64,000 nt of DNA from Chrysomallon squamiferum (lineage: Eukaryota > Mollusca > Gastropoda > Neomphalida > Peltospiridae): positions 2,565,386 to 2,629,385 of the forward strand of contig CM022671.1 in the NCBI GenBank assembly GCA_012295275.1, in the 5' to 3' direction. Shown here piece by piece: positions 21,783 through 35,039 of this stretch. Below the pieces are notes generated by a model that worked only from the letters and a program-made list of their open reading frames with translations, ran no database searches and was not told the origin of the DNA. The number at the start of each line of letters is the position of its first letter. The stretch's first letter is position 1. A program made the position numbers and the translations under genes.

Positions 21783-24700
21783 GTTCCCTGCGACTAAATA
21801 TTTATTTTCTTTTTTTTTTTTTTTTTTTTTTTTTTTTCTTAGATTTAAATTAATTTAAATAAAATTAATGTTTCACGTTGTTTCTCTGTTTGTATATTTG
21901 TATGCACATTCGCAAAGACAGGAAAGCACATACCACAATACTGCTAAATTAACTGGTTGTTGGATACTTCCGAAAAAACTAAACAGTTCCCCCCTATAAG
22001 GTGATCAGTTCTAGTTGCAGCTAAAATGAAGTATCAGTCATCGTTAACATCATTCATTAGATACCTTTTCGGTTAAAAAAAAAAAAAAAAAAAAAATCAA
22101 ATTTCTAACGAATACAATTTTTAACTGAATGTCTAGATGTGGATTAAATAGTTATTTTCATCAGCTAAAAACAAAATATATTTTCTTTAGATATGATAGC
22201 ATAAGTCATGAAAACTTTAATAAATATATTACACAATATTAGCTGTAAAGTATTTCTAATTTATTTGGGTTAAAAAATAATGTAAGCATGGGACAATAAC
22301 TGGAATTGAATCAGGACCTTAAGTGCATTGATGATTAGTCCTATGAGATTTAGAGTCTGCCATGTCAATAGACAACTGATAAAAATTATAGAATTAAACA
22401 ATATATACAAAAGACAATGAACCGAGTTATATGTATATTTAAATAGACTTTTGAAAGACATTAATGAATAAATTATTTACAAAGAACTTGACTGTGTTTA
22501 CGTTTTAAATCGGATAAGTACATTTAACATTACAGTAAGCTGGGCTTTATATTAAAGTGACTTTGAAATGCTTAACACTTGACTGCAAGTAGTTAATGTT
22601 TATTTATTATTTATCTAAATTATTATTATTATTTTTTTTTTTTTAATGGATTTTTTATTTTTTTTTTTTTTTTTTTATTACCATTTTTTTTTATTATTAT
22701 TTTTTTTTTACTCATGATTTATTGGCAATCATTTTAAATATTTTATTCTGTCCACATATCAGTGTATGAGAGTGGATTTGGTAAATACTTCAACATAAAG
22801 TCACCATGATTCAAATATCTAAGATTATTAATATACATTATATGTTTGTATTCTCAGACATACACACACACACACATATACTCAACCTGACACTATTGTT
22901 TTTTTTGGGGGGGTTAACAAAAGATAGATGTTAAAATAAGTAGAAGTAGCTCATGACTGTGACAAACATTAATTCATTCGTTTGCTGTTTTTCTTGTTGT
23001 TGTCTTATTTAATTAAAAAATATATATATATTTATGATGATAATGATTATTGTTGTTGTTGCTTTTATTATTATTAATATTATTACTGATAAAATATAAA
23101 ATCGTTTAGTTTTCTGTCCCTGTTTTGATTAAAATAATAACGTAAAATTTATCCTGAAAAATCAACACAATAATAATAATAAAAATTAATTAATTAATTA
23201 ATTAAAACAGAGACACAAGAATGGAATTTATATATAATTGCGTAAAATGCGAAATAGATACATTATATAAATACAATTATTTATAAAAAAAAAAAATAAT
23301 AATAAAAAAAAAATTCATGTTACAAATGTGGCATTTACAATAAATAACAATCATAATATTATTGACATAAATTATTAATGTAAATTAAATATAATGGACA
23401 AAATGAAACAAAAATCTACTGTATTTTAATTGCATAAATATAATTATGTGGATATGGGAAGTATAAGTAATCGTTGTAACCATAACCATTACCCACAGAT
23501 AAACAAAATCCACAGAAGCCAAATTTCTGTTGAAAGTTCTGCCACTAACAAACTAATGTACTGTAATTAATAAATCTAAACAATAAATTAACGAATATTC
23601 ATATCAACAACATAACCCATCTGAGCTAATCTATGTTACTATACGTAACAGTAGAAATAAAACGTAAGACAGCGTGATTGTTGCAGGTGTGGTTCACAAC
23701 CATTTGCTCTGTTTTTATCGCCCACTCGCACATTCACTCAAGGTAATGAATCTTTCCATGCCTGATCTCTGACATTGGTAAGAGAGAATGACTGAGTAAG
23801 GCTACACACTCACTCTGCATAATGAAGTTGGGTCTGCTGTGGACAGTGGAAAACAACATACAGTGGTACATTTTACAGCATAATTCCATGTAGGATTAAA
23901 AACACAGTATAAATTGAATAATAATTTATTTGTATTAAATGTGAGGTTTTTTTAAATCACAGAAGGAAGATTTTTCTAATGGGCCAGCAATAGGATGGTT
24001 GTTCAAAACTGATAAAATAGAAAATCTTTGTAATATTAAATATAAAGCTTTTAAAAAAAAGAGTGTATATACAGGTTTTGGTTTTTTTTTTTTTACAAAA
24101 TTTATAGTTTTATCAAACTGTTTGTGCATTATATTTTACAGTTTGTATATATTAAACATTTGTGCTTACATATATTCATCATAATTTGAGTAAAGTTGTT
24201 GAATTAATCATAATATTCTTTATTTTTGTAGAATTTAATATTTTGCAGGTATTCTGCAGTTTTATAATCACAATTATTCTCTCTGGTTAATAGTTACAGA
24301 CTGAAACAGATCAGCCATAATACTGTATATTATTGTAAATCATAATATGTAAGGAAGTTTGTAAATATAATGATCATGGCAACATTTTACAATAAAAATT
24401 ATTAGCAATTATAAATATCATATATTATTTTTTACAATATTTATTATTATCTATTTATTCACTTTATTATTTGTACAGATGGCAATTAAAAATACCCAAG
24501 ACTCATTTAATTTTATTTATAAACAAACCTTACAAAATGTGTAAATATATAAACTGTTAGTATCCCACCGAGCTGTAATTATATTGATTCTGTGGCCCGA
24601 TATAATGTTAATAATATCCCATTTATTATGCAAATCCAGTGTAATAGTTTACAATTATTATGTTTATATAGCATTTATATTTAATAAACAGATTTTGTCA

Positions 24701-25470
24701 CTGTACACACAACTCATATTTATGACTATACAGTATCAACATTACAAAAATATTACAATTTTACATAAGTCCTGTGTGAATTATTGTTTAGTGCTTATAA
24801 TCACAAAAGATCATGTATAAAGTTCTAATCACAAAGATGTATAATGTTCTAATCACAAAGACCATGTATAATGTTATAATCATTGTAGTGTACAGATATT
24901 ACATTATTTGTTATTACATAGATTCTGTGTAATATTACACAACACTTGTAAATACACAGATCCTCTGTATTATTTGTATGTTCATAATTACAAAGATTGT
25001 GGACAATATCCAGTAAGTGTAATTATACAGTGTTTCTTTATGACATACAATTTACATAGATCCTGTGTAAAACTGTATAATTTTCATCATGAATTAAATG
25101 AAGGAGTCTGTCTGAAAATAGCCATAAAAAACATTTAGATTATGAGAAATATTTAGTATTTACATTCTGCATAAGATTTTTCTTTGTTTATTTTAATAAA
25201 AATACTATTCTGAACTTTGAAAGACAATATGACATCAAAACAAGAGTATTTTAAAAATCAGATTTTCGTAATTCATAAAAACATTTTACAATTAAAAAAA
25301 CTGACACCAATTTGGAAACATTATTGTAAACTCCATCAGTTTTTTTTTTTATATCTAAGCACTATAATTTAGGTTTTAGGTTTCAAACACATCATTATTT
25401 TTACATTCACAACATGATTTGACTTCATAACAAGAGGTTTTAACAAAGGCATCGTGTGTTATCTGTAGTT
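21783..25470. other. Gene-poor AT-rich region
   Basis: No gene seen. Long A/T homopolymers (around 21812-21838, 22076-22096, 22633-22705) and AT-rich simple sequence dominate. An isolated exon-like stretch at 23687-23742 has TTGCAG before it and GTAATG after it, but no partners. From about 24590 to 25090, degenerate units containing ATTACATAGATCCTGTGTAA recur, downstream of the first Usp gene. Confidence 0.5.
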
Positions 25471-27723
25471 TTACTCTGTATTTTCCCGACATACTGTGAC
25501 AGGAATGTGCGAATGTCGCATTACAAAGTCACTGACACTGCCAAGCAGTGTCCGTCTGACAGTCCCCAACCCTCGTGTTCCAGTCACAATTAAATTTGCT
25601 TTCTGCTCCTCGGCTGTTTGAACCAAGGCCTCTCCTGGCTTGCCAGACACAGTCTTCACCTCTCCCCCAATCTAAAAACAGTCACAAAATAAGTCCAACA
25701 ATTCCATCAAATATGCATTAATGAATGTTTAACAAGACCTCAACAAATTTCTGTGTGGAGAATTAGGTGTCAAATGTATAGTTTTTGTGTAATGACAAAA
25801 GAAAAAAAGGAAACCCTTACTACATTAGATATTGTTACTAATTAGCAAAAATTATCTTTTATATGTATGTTCCCATTGACTAAAACCTTATCATATAATG
25901 CAGTTATAAATAAACCAAAAGGGACATCATGAATGATTTTTTTGTGTGTCAGCAATAATTCTCAGAACAATATTAAGTTAAAGACCATTCCATCATTTTA
26001 TAAACTATTTAACTGAACAATTAATTTCCTGAAATTTCTAAAGTTCTACTACTACTACTAATAATAATAATAATAGGTTATAATCACCCCTGCTTGTTTG
26101 AGTTTTTCTGACAGAGTCTGGGTGAATTCGGCAGCTTTCTTTTGTTCTTCTTCTACTTGTTCTGCAACATGGCCAAGATTCGCTATGGCAAAACCTGATA
26201 TAATGAAAATGTTTGTTAATTAGATTACCCACACCAATGTGTATGTGTGTTACCCATAAACACATATGCATACAAATAAATTGAAGGCAAATATTCATCT
26301 ACCTGATGGTAACATCATAATGTAATTATTATTATATAATTTAAAACAGGTGGCATGTAATGGACACTTCAATAAAGAATAAAGTTAACTGTCCAGTGGT
26401 ACAGTGTGTTACTTACTCGACTGACCAAGACTGTGATATTCTGGACAGTGAACAAGAACAACATGATCTTTAGGTCTGTGTATGTTCTTCAAATACCCTG
26501 AAACAATAAATACAGAAGATGGTTTCTTATTGATTATCAAAACACCAAAAACTATTTATATGTAATATACCTACCTGTTTTAAAACTTGCATGCTCAAAC
26601 TGTCAAAAATCTGGTAATTTTTTAAGGCAGTTGTAGAGCAATAATATTTTGTTTGTAAAAATACATTTTTAAAGATTTTATCTACCAAGAGAATTATATA
26701 TTTAATAATTTTGATATGAAAAAATAGAACAGTATCAGGCAGCCTATTATATTAAAATGTAATTATTATTCTTTTAGTGCTATTATATTTTAAATAGTGA
26801 TGTATAAATTTTACATAATAAGTAAAATGGTGTGTTTGTGAAATACACGTAAAGCCATTACAAACAGACATTATACATGTACAATAACAGAGACCTGGAC
26901 CAGTTAGGCATATTGTAATGTATAAAAATTAATGATGCAGTATTTATTTTATGTATAATAATGCAAGAAACTACTATTATTTTACATGGATAGTCAGTTT
27001 AATAAATTGTCAAATATGCCACTAATATTTATACTATGAGCAAAAAATGTTTAAATATAATTTTCTATAGTTCCAAATTATTATTATTATTTCTATAACT
27101 ATTTTTTAATGATAACAACTTATAACAATGAAATAACAAGCCTACTATTACAAACACTTTCTTATGGCAATGTCAGATAACACAATTTACATTGATGCAG
27201 TAGTCAAAATTTATTTTTAAAAGTACATTTTAAGGTGTGGATTTGTGTTATTTATCATATTTAAATTATACGTTTTCCGCATGTCAGCTTCTGACAGTAA
27301 TAATTATCATATAACAAAACTAGTTTGGCTCCTTGTTCACATGAAATTTAAATTATTTTATCTGCAATTTATTTCTAAAACCTATAGGACTGGCAAGAAT
27401 TTGTAAATAATTTAAAAAAAAAAAAAAAAAAAAAATTAAAAATTAAAAAAATAAATAATGTGTACTGATTAAACTGTAACACATATCATTAAAATACACA
27501 TATTTGGCAATAATATAAATGTGTTAATTTAATGCACTTTACAAAAAATACCTGTTATTTGTTGATTATAATAACCTTTGACATAACCTCCAACAATCGA
27601 CCATAACACAATAATTGCTGGTCAGTATTAACATTTAACATTAACACACTTACAGTCAAATGCATAACTTGAGTTCTTGCTTCCATCCATTCCAATCACG
27701 ATTTTTCTTCCTTCTTCTGCCAT
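25471..27723 (-). CDS. Universal stress protein (UspA-type), gene 1 of 3, 152 aa
   Basis: Exons in transcript order: 27723-27654, 26497-26417, 26194-26088, 25671-25471. Intron phases are 1, 1 and 0. The protein begins MAEEGRKIVIGMDGSKNSSY (beta1 and ATP-loop Asp of the Usp fold), with FDWYLKN and VVLVHCPEYHS next. A charged helix (AEQVEEEQKKAAEF) is followed by the C-terminal core. The ATP-binding signature G-x2-G-x9-G-S is intact: GTRG at 117-120 and GS at 130-131. A single Usp domain in a cytosolic protein fits animal Usp proteins linked to stress responses in invertebrates; the actual role is unknown. It shares exon structure with the two genes upstream on the same strand, so the three are tandem duplicates. 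Confidence 0.93.
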
Positions 27724-28439
27724 GTTTTACCGATATGCTGCCTTTTCTTCTGAGTTCACTCACTGACGGTTATGTCGGGAATATTTACCAATGACCTTGT
27801 GTATTATTAGTAGGTCACAGGATCACTGTACTGTTAAATGCTGGGGAGTTTGAAAAGGACACAAGCTATATAATTAATTGACCTTGACTCCACCGAACAG
27901 AAAGATAAACGAACTGATAAAACAAGTCCATATAACCTCTTTTTTCTTCTACTTCTTCGTTTTTTGTTTTTTTTTCTTTTCAAAATTTCAACACATATAT
28001 AATCATGTAATGAAAATTTAGTGATTTTGTTATTTTGTGCTTTTATCCAAACCTTTCCCAAAGCACGTACATAACCTGATTTTTATTTTATTCTTTTTTA
28101 AAAGTATTATTATTAATTAATTAACATTATGCAATATACTTATATTATTATTATTATTATTTTAATTTTAAATTTGTTTATAGTTCGTACTGATTTTTTA
28201 AACTATTTTTTAACAAAGCATCATCACTGATTTTAATTATCATTAATTAATTATCAAAAGTTAAGTCAAACAAATGTAAATTGTTAACACATTTTATTCA
28301 CATGTATTGTAAATGTAAACCATTCGTATCAACTGATATCCTGTTTTGCAAAAATAACAAAATATGAAATGAATGTATATACATAAAATATACAAATTGC
28401 GTAAACTGCGTTATTATAATTCAAGCAATAAACAAGAGA
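27724..28439. other. Spacer between Usp genes 1 and 2, distal part
   Basis: The promoter side of Usp gene 1 (27724-27850) is slightly less AT-rich; no motif is named with confidence. The rest is AT-rich with no gene. Confidence 0.4.
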
Positions 28440-29218
28440 CTTGCTACAGACAAGTATATAAGATAAGTATAACAGAAACAATTGGTTGTCTGCTGACCAT
28501 TACGTCTGTATGATAATAAGAAAAAGCGTTTCTGTGAACAAGTGTACAGAACATGCAGTATAATTAAAACAGAAATAAAAGGCCATGTGCAGACAAGCAT
28601 ATGTAACTCTATAACAGAAGAAATAGATGTACATACAAATATATGACACCATATTATTTATAACAGAACAAATGCTGACTACAATCCAATAATAGAGTAT
28701 AATTACCACAGAAACAATAAGAAAACAACAAGTATATAAAACTATATAATTATAACAGTAACAGTATGCAAGACACAATAATAGAAAAAAGAGCTACTAC
28801 AACCAAATGCATAAGACAGTATAATTACAAGGAAAACGAGACAGGCTTTATACAGAGTGATAACTGAGATCATCATAGAGCATAGCAAGATTATAAGCTT
28901 GGCAACATCACCCATTATCCTTTCAGGTAATATTCCTCCAGACAAGTGTGCGTGGATTATAAAACATTACAATGTCAGAAAGAAATGTACAATATACAAC
29001 ATTTTTAAAAGTTATTTGCTGATAAGGATGTGGGTGCAGTAGGTATTAATATAAAGGCTTTCTACATATGATATAACACATATCTCAAACACACAGGCTG
29101 CCTAGAGACAAGTATGTAACATTACACAGATTGTCTGTTGCCTAGAGACAAGTATGTAACATTACAGGTTGTTTGCTGACAAGAGACATTGTATATAGCA
29201 ATTATATTGCAAAATACG
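28440..29218. repeat. Decayed outer part of the Usp2 tail minisatellite
   Basis: Loose units with TATAATTATAACAGAAACA and GACAAGTATATAA words recur to about 28840. From about 29095 two clearer copies of GCCTAGAGACAAGTATGTAA appear. Similarity to the homogeneous array to the right rises with position, so this looks like its older outer portion. Unit borders before 29090 are not definable by eye. Confidence 0.45.
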
Positions 29219-30085
29219 AGCTGGAATGTTGTATATAACACCATGCAGAGTGTCTGCAGAGAGGGACTGGATGTTGTATATAACACCATGCAGAGTGTCT
29301 ACAGAGAGGGACTGGATGTTGTATATAACACCATGCAGACTGTCTACAGAGAGGGACTGGATGTTGTATATAACATTATGCAGGCTGTCTACAGACAAGG
29401 ACTGGGATACTGTATATAACATGCAGTTGTCTACAAAGGCTAGAATGTTCACATTATGCAGGTTATCTAAACACAAGGGCTGGGATGTTGATATAACATT
29501 ATGCAGTTTGGCTAGAGACAGCAACTGGGATGCTGTATATAACATTATGCAGGCTGTCTACAGACAAGGGCTGGGATGTTGATATAACATTATGCAGGCT
29601 GTCTACAGACAGGGACTGGGATGCTGCATGTAAGAAAATTCTGGTTTCCAATAGACAAAGGCTGGGATGTTGTATATAACATTAAGCAGGTTGTCTACAG
29701 ACAAAGACTGGGATGTTGTATATAACATTAAGCAGGTTGTCTACAGAAAAGGACTGGGATGTTGTATATAACATTAAGCAGGGTGTTTATAGACAAGGGC
29801 TGGGATGTTGTATATAACATTAAGCAGGTTGTCTACAGAAAAGGACTGGGATGTTGTATATAACATTAAGCAGGTTTTCTACAGAAAAGGACTGGGATGT
29901 TGTATATAACATTAAGCAGGGTGTTTATAGACAAGGGCTGGGATGTTGTATATAACATTAAGCAGGTTGTCTACAGACAAGGACTGGGATGTTGTATATA
30001 ACATTAAGCAGGGTGTATATAGACAAGGGCTGGGATGTTGTATATAACATTATGCAGGTTGTCTACAGACAAGGACTGGGATACT
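29219..30085 (-). repeat. 45-47 bp minisatellite copied from the Usp2 C-terminal codons
   Basis: About 18 tandem units. On the minus strand each reads ATCCCAGTCCTTGTCTGTAG, then ACAACCTGCTTAATG and TTATATACAAC, which encodes IPVLVCRQPA and a stop. The innermost copy, at about 30050-30084, is the real end of Usp gene 2. The PV-VCR core is conserved in the two sister proteins, so the gene end is the likely founder. Units at 29650-30050 are nearly identical, while those at 29219-29450 differ more. The array occupies the expected 3' UTR. Confidence 0.9.
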
Positions 30086-32064
30086 GGAATGGTGCAGAAC
30101 ATAGTCACTAACACTCCCAACAAGTGTGCGACGAAATGCACTAAGACTGCGAGAACCAGTGACTATCAAACCAGCATTTTCTTCTTCTCCAGATTTAACA
30201 ATTACTTCTCCTGGCTGACCATTTATACTCTTCACTTTACCTTTCATCTGTAAACAACAAAAAAAAAAATAATAATAGTAATAATAATAAAAATAATAAT
30301 AAAGAATATGAATTAAACAAAAATGACAAAGTCCAGACCATTTCATTTGCAGGTTAAATACAGAGATAGTTTGATTCCTAGATTAAACAGAGATAAAATA
30401 TGACCTGCTGGCTACAGAAAAATACTTACTCCTGCAGCTGACAATTTATCTTCCAGCGATTTGAGGAAAATTTCATCATTCTTCCGAGCTTCCTCCAACT
30501 GTTCAGCAACAGATCCCAGCTCACTGTAGACAAAAGCTGCAACACAGAGATGCAACTATATAAAGTATATTACATCTTAGTCTATAGCATACAGCATAAA
30601 CACATCAGAGTACTGTTTACTGTTCAAGATAACACCATTCTCTAAAATAAACACAAAATTGTATTCATACACTGAACACATATAACATATGTTGTTGTTA
30701 AGGATATTAATTATTAATTTTATTGTTTTGATCTAGACTTAAGCTGTTGCTATTAAAGATATATCACAAACATTTATTAACAGAAGACAATTGACAATTG
30801 ACAACTAAATAAATAAACAACATATTTCAGTAATCAGTAACTCACTAATTAGAATTTTGGCCCGAGGATAAATAACATTGTAATGTATAACCTCTGAACT
30901 GTTTCCTGGTCCTAATTAAGTCTTTAACAAATGAAAGAAAATGAAAAATAAAAATGCATACTGGCTGTCATCTGTCTGAAGAATGACTGGGTGACACCTT
31001 GATAGTCTGGACAATGAATCAACACCACAAAGTCTCCTTCTTGATACACATTGTCCTTGAACCCTGAAATAAATATCCACATAGTTTTCATTTAATGACA
31101 GACTTAACACATTTTTAATCTGTGACTATAAGGACTATGCAGATAATATGAGATGAAATCCATCACTGTGAGCAAGGTATTGTCTTTTTTTTTATTAGCA
31201 GCCAAATAAATGAACTTTCCAGTATCTAGACAAGAAATCATATACCATGGCATTTGATAAACAAATCACGGGGTACTGACTGAAATAGTCAATAGACCAC
31301 ATAAGGAAGTTTGAATCAACAACCCACCACACATCAATCAGTGTTCTAACCCATGAACTATATCTCACCCACCAAACCTCAAATATCATTATTAGTTTAA
31401 TATAATTTTTGTAAAACAGTTAATAACTTGTCATTATTATATGATTATTTTAACTTTATTATTATAACAGTTGAGTGTGGGTTGAAACTGTGTGTTCAAA
31501 TCACATGTCAGAGGGTCACTTCTCACAGGTGCATATGTCAAGTGAATTTCTGATTCTTGCCATTGCCAGTGCTCCATGAGCTTTTGTTTTATATAAAATT
31601 GTATGTTTCTTTCCTGTTTTCATAATTATAAATAAATAAATACATATTCCTAAAGGAACTCAGTTACATATAATTAATACAATGGTGCATCTATGGGGAG
31701 AGTTTCAAATCCCTCTTTCAAATTAAAAGATTTCAAAAGATTTCAAATAAATGATGATGATTAAAAATATATATATTTATATTTATATATATAATATATT
31801 ACATTACATACAGAGCTCAGCTGAATGAACTAATATATATGTATATATTATGGGTAGTAATTACCTTACGTTATATAAACATATCAATTATTTTTTAATA
31901 GTATATACACATTTACAAGGGAGATAATCCTACTATTGATTTATGCTTGGGTTTGCATCTTAATTAACATTGAAAAAATGTACAAACAACTTACATTCAA
32001 AAGCATAGTTCGATATATCACTTTTGTCCATAGCTACGACAATTGTTCTTTCACGTTTGGCCAT
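30050..32064 (-). CDS. Universal stress protein (UspA-type), gene 2 of 3, 158 aa
   Basis: Exons in transcript order: 32064-31995, 31063-30962, 30536-30430, 30247-30050; phases 1, 1, 0 as in its sisters. It starts MAKRERTIVVAMDKSDISNY, followed by FEWFKDNVYQEGDFVVLIHC and a helix AEQLEEARKNDEIFLKSLED. The ATP signature is altered: GSRS (124-127) replaces GTRG, so the second glycine is serine, while the later GS (137-138) remains. Nucleotide binding may be weakened, or this may belong to a non-ATP Usp subclass. Exon 2 is longer than in the sisters (extra SFFRQMTA). The final residues, SIPVLVCRQPA, are the founder unit of the minisatellite that follows. Confidence 0.92.
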
Positions 32065-32193
32065 TATTTCAAGGAAAATAAGCTCAACAACAGTTAACCC
32101 ATAAAGCGATGCTAGCTGCAATTTTCGTCGCACCAAAGGTCAAATTCCACAGTTCACTAAAGGCAGTGACTGTACAACAGCAAGCAGGGAGTT

Positions 32194-32196
<3 letters not shown>

Positions 32197-32244
<48 letters not shown>
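32197..32244. repeat. (AT)n microsatellite upstream of Usp gene 2
   Basis: About 24 AT dinucleotides, roughly 130 bases upstream of the Usp2 start codon. Confidence 0.95.
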
Positions 32245-32247
<3 letters not shown>

Positions 32248-35039
32248 TTAGAGAAAATTAATAAATGAAGATGTGCTAACCATTATTACGTGTCTTTTTA
32301 CTAGTGATAGTTTAGGAGAGAGAAAATCAATTTCTTGTCTTAACAGAGAAGCAATCATCTACTTTCATCGATTAACATCTACACATTGTTTATAGGCATC
32401 GTTCCATAGAAAAGAAAGAACATATCGCAATAATACTGAATCAAATTCAGCGATATATAAACAAGTATTCATAAAAAATTTCAGTTGGTGAAAGAAGGCA
32501 GAATCAATATATTTATTTAATCACACATAATTATGAACCATACAGATAGATAATGAATAAGAATTAACATACTTAGCCGTTGATAAATTAATTGCATGTT
32601 ATTTGTTATAATCTAAACAGCAAAATATACGCATTGGCAAGGACTGATTCATCAAAACAATACAGATGACACGCGTGATCTAACCAATAGATTTCCTTTT
32701 TCTTCCCCTGTATTTTTGTATCTGTGATTCAGTATTTCTGGAGAAATAAAGGATCAAAATCATTTAACATTTTGAAGTATAAACAATTATAAAATACAAA
32801 ACTATATACAATGAATCAGCGAATGTAATAATTTAAAAAACAACAACAAAGACTGTTTTTCCTTAGATATTATTTATTACCACCGAACCATAATAATGTT
32901 TTTAATATTATAACATTACGTCTAAATGACAAGCATCTATACTCTGTAATGCGTGTAAGAATTCATGTTTTAAGCTTTACTTTATCTCATTTATAATTTT
33001 TTAAGTCAGTATCATAAATAAAGAAATGTTTCATTATTATTTCGGCATTATCTAAAGCATATGTGTATGTATTTTTGTGCGTGTAGGTATGTGTGTGTTT
33101 TTATATATGTATTATATATATAAAACAGGATTTTCAAGTTCAGTTTTGTATAATATATCGTTGTCTTATCCTAGAAGCAATAATTCATTTTCCAATATTA
33201 CATCAACAGATTTAACATAACTACTGAATTAAAAAACCGAGCAGCACAAATTCACAGCTTTCATCTTTGTTTAATGTCACAATGAATTAATCATCTAAAT
33301 TCACATATCTAAAAATTAATAACATTTCACATTTTCTATAAATCTACAAATATCGTGTCTAAACAAGATTAATTTCTAAATATAAAATATTTGAATTTTG
33401 TATGCAATTATTATGTCATAATTATGCAGCACGAATTTTAATTTTTTAAAGTACTGTTTCAACTTTCTATAAGTATTAATATCGTATCTAGATGCAACAA
33501 GAGTTCACAAATTTGAAGTATTGTTACAAAATAAATTCAGGAGCGGATTTGGGATATTAGAACTCTATGGGCGCCAAACCTGCTCTTATCTGTGAGAACA
33601 GAATGCACAAATTTTGTGTTTTGTTTCATTAAATATGAAAGAAGTATTAAAATTTATATGTGACAAAACGAAAAAGTATTAAGTGTTTTATGAACTTCTA
33701 CAAAGGGGAAATATTATATATGAGGCCGGATTTCGGATTTCAAAAACCCCCATTGTGCGCCATAATTATGATAGATATTCCATTCGTGATGAAATGAGTT
33801 TCGTATAATTACGATATTTAAATGAAGAGGATTTACAAGTTTAAAGTGTGGTGAAAATAAAAAAATAATTAAATAAATAAAAATAAAATAAATAATAATA
33901 ACAAAATAAGAAGAAGAAAATAATTTTTTAAATAATTTTAAAAAAAGCTTTTTTTTATTCTTTCAACTTATAATTTAGGCCATCAGAATGAAAATTTTGC
34001 GTAAACACATTTCAGAACTTAAGTGTCCTTTTTTCATTATTCTGTAATTTTTCATAACAATTTTATTGAGAAAATATTAATTTCTGCTATTAAAGTTTTG
34101 ATGTAACATACATTTTATATTATTATGATTTTTATATGGCCAAAGTCTAGTGAAAATTCGAGTTTATTAATTTTGTACTTCAAGGTAACGTCGAAACCAA
34201 CTTTTCGATAAGGTGAAATCCGTGCAGTTTAAAAAAATAATAAATGCTTTTTGTGAAAAAAAGAAGAAATTTCGAAGACAAACACTTTCTGGCTATTAAT
34301 ATGGCTGTTTTATTTTTAATTAAAACTGCATGCTTTCAAAATCATGCTGTAACTATATTGTCATTACACAAACTCACATTATGATTAATTATAGTTATCG
34401 GTAAAACCATAAAATATAGAAGAGCGGCATTCGACATTCACATGAAGATTGTATATGGTAAAGAGGTTTTCTCGCAAATGAATGACTTATATAAACCAGT
34501 TTGTGCAGTTAAAAAGTGTAGCAAACTTAGGATTTTAAATTGTAATTACACTGTTGTTTATTTTAAACATGTATATATATATACTCATATGTATACTCAT
34601 ACACATATACATATACATATATATATATATATATGGTTCCTAATTGTATTATATTTCTTATAACCATGAAACAGGGTTTTAGATGGTAATATAAATGATT
34701 AAATTTGTTAATAATTTACACAAATATGCAAAAGTAGGTAAAACGAAATCTTAACTTTTGAATATTCTTATTTCGTGAATGTTCGCTAATACTGTAATAA
34801 ATGTTATTTTAATGAATATATATTTTATGGTTTAAATACATATATAATTATCAATATAGTTTATTAATGTAATGAATAAATGAATACAATCTTGACTAGT
34901 GGACAGGTTATTTCTCTTTACAGAGATTTTATCTTTTTGGAATGTAAGCAAATAATTATGAACAGAAACTAGCAAACATCACAAATTCTTTCATTATCTA
35001 ATAACAATCGCATCTTTTTTAAAGTCATGTGACTAGACT
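32245..35039. other. Spacer between Usp genes 2 and 3
   Basis: No gene seen; AT-rich. Two direct-repeat-like pieces, about 33543-33581 and 33724-33762, share CGGATTT(G/C)GGAT and an ending near GCGCCA, so they may be copies of an unknown repeat. A (TACATA)n patch lies near 34568-34635. Confidence 0.4.

Noticed and set aside
23687-23742. Exon-like stretch bounded by TTGCAG and GTAATG
   Set aside because: The translation (VWFTTICSVFIAHSHIHS) matches nothing I know, and no neighbouring exons in phase were found. It may be a non-coding exon, but cannot be supported.
29162-29582. Repetitive open frames on both strands (SLSVDSLHGVIYNIQ-like and MLYITPCRV-like)
   Set aside because: Both come from the Usp2 tail minisatellite. 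The unit length keeps some frames open by chance.
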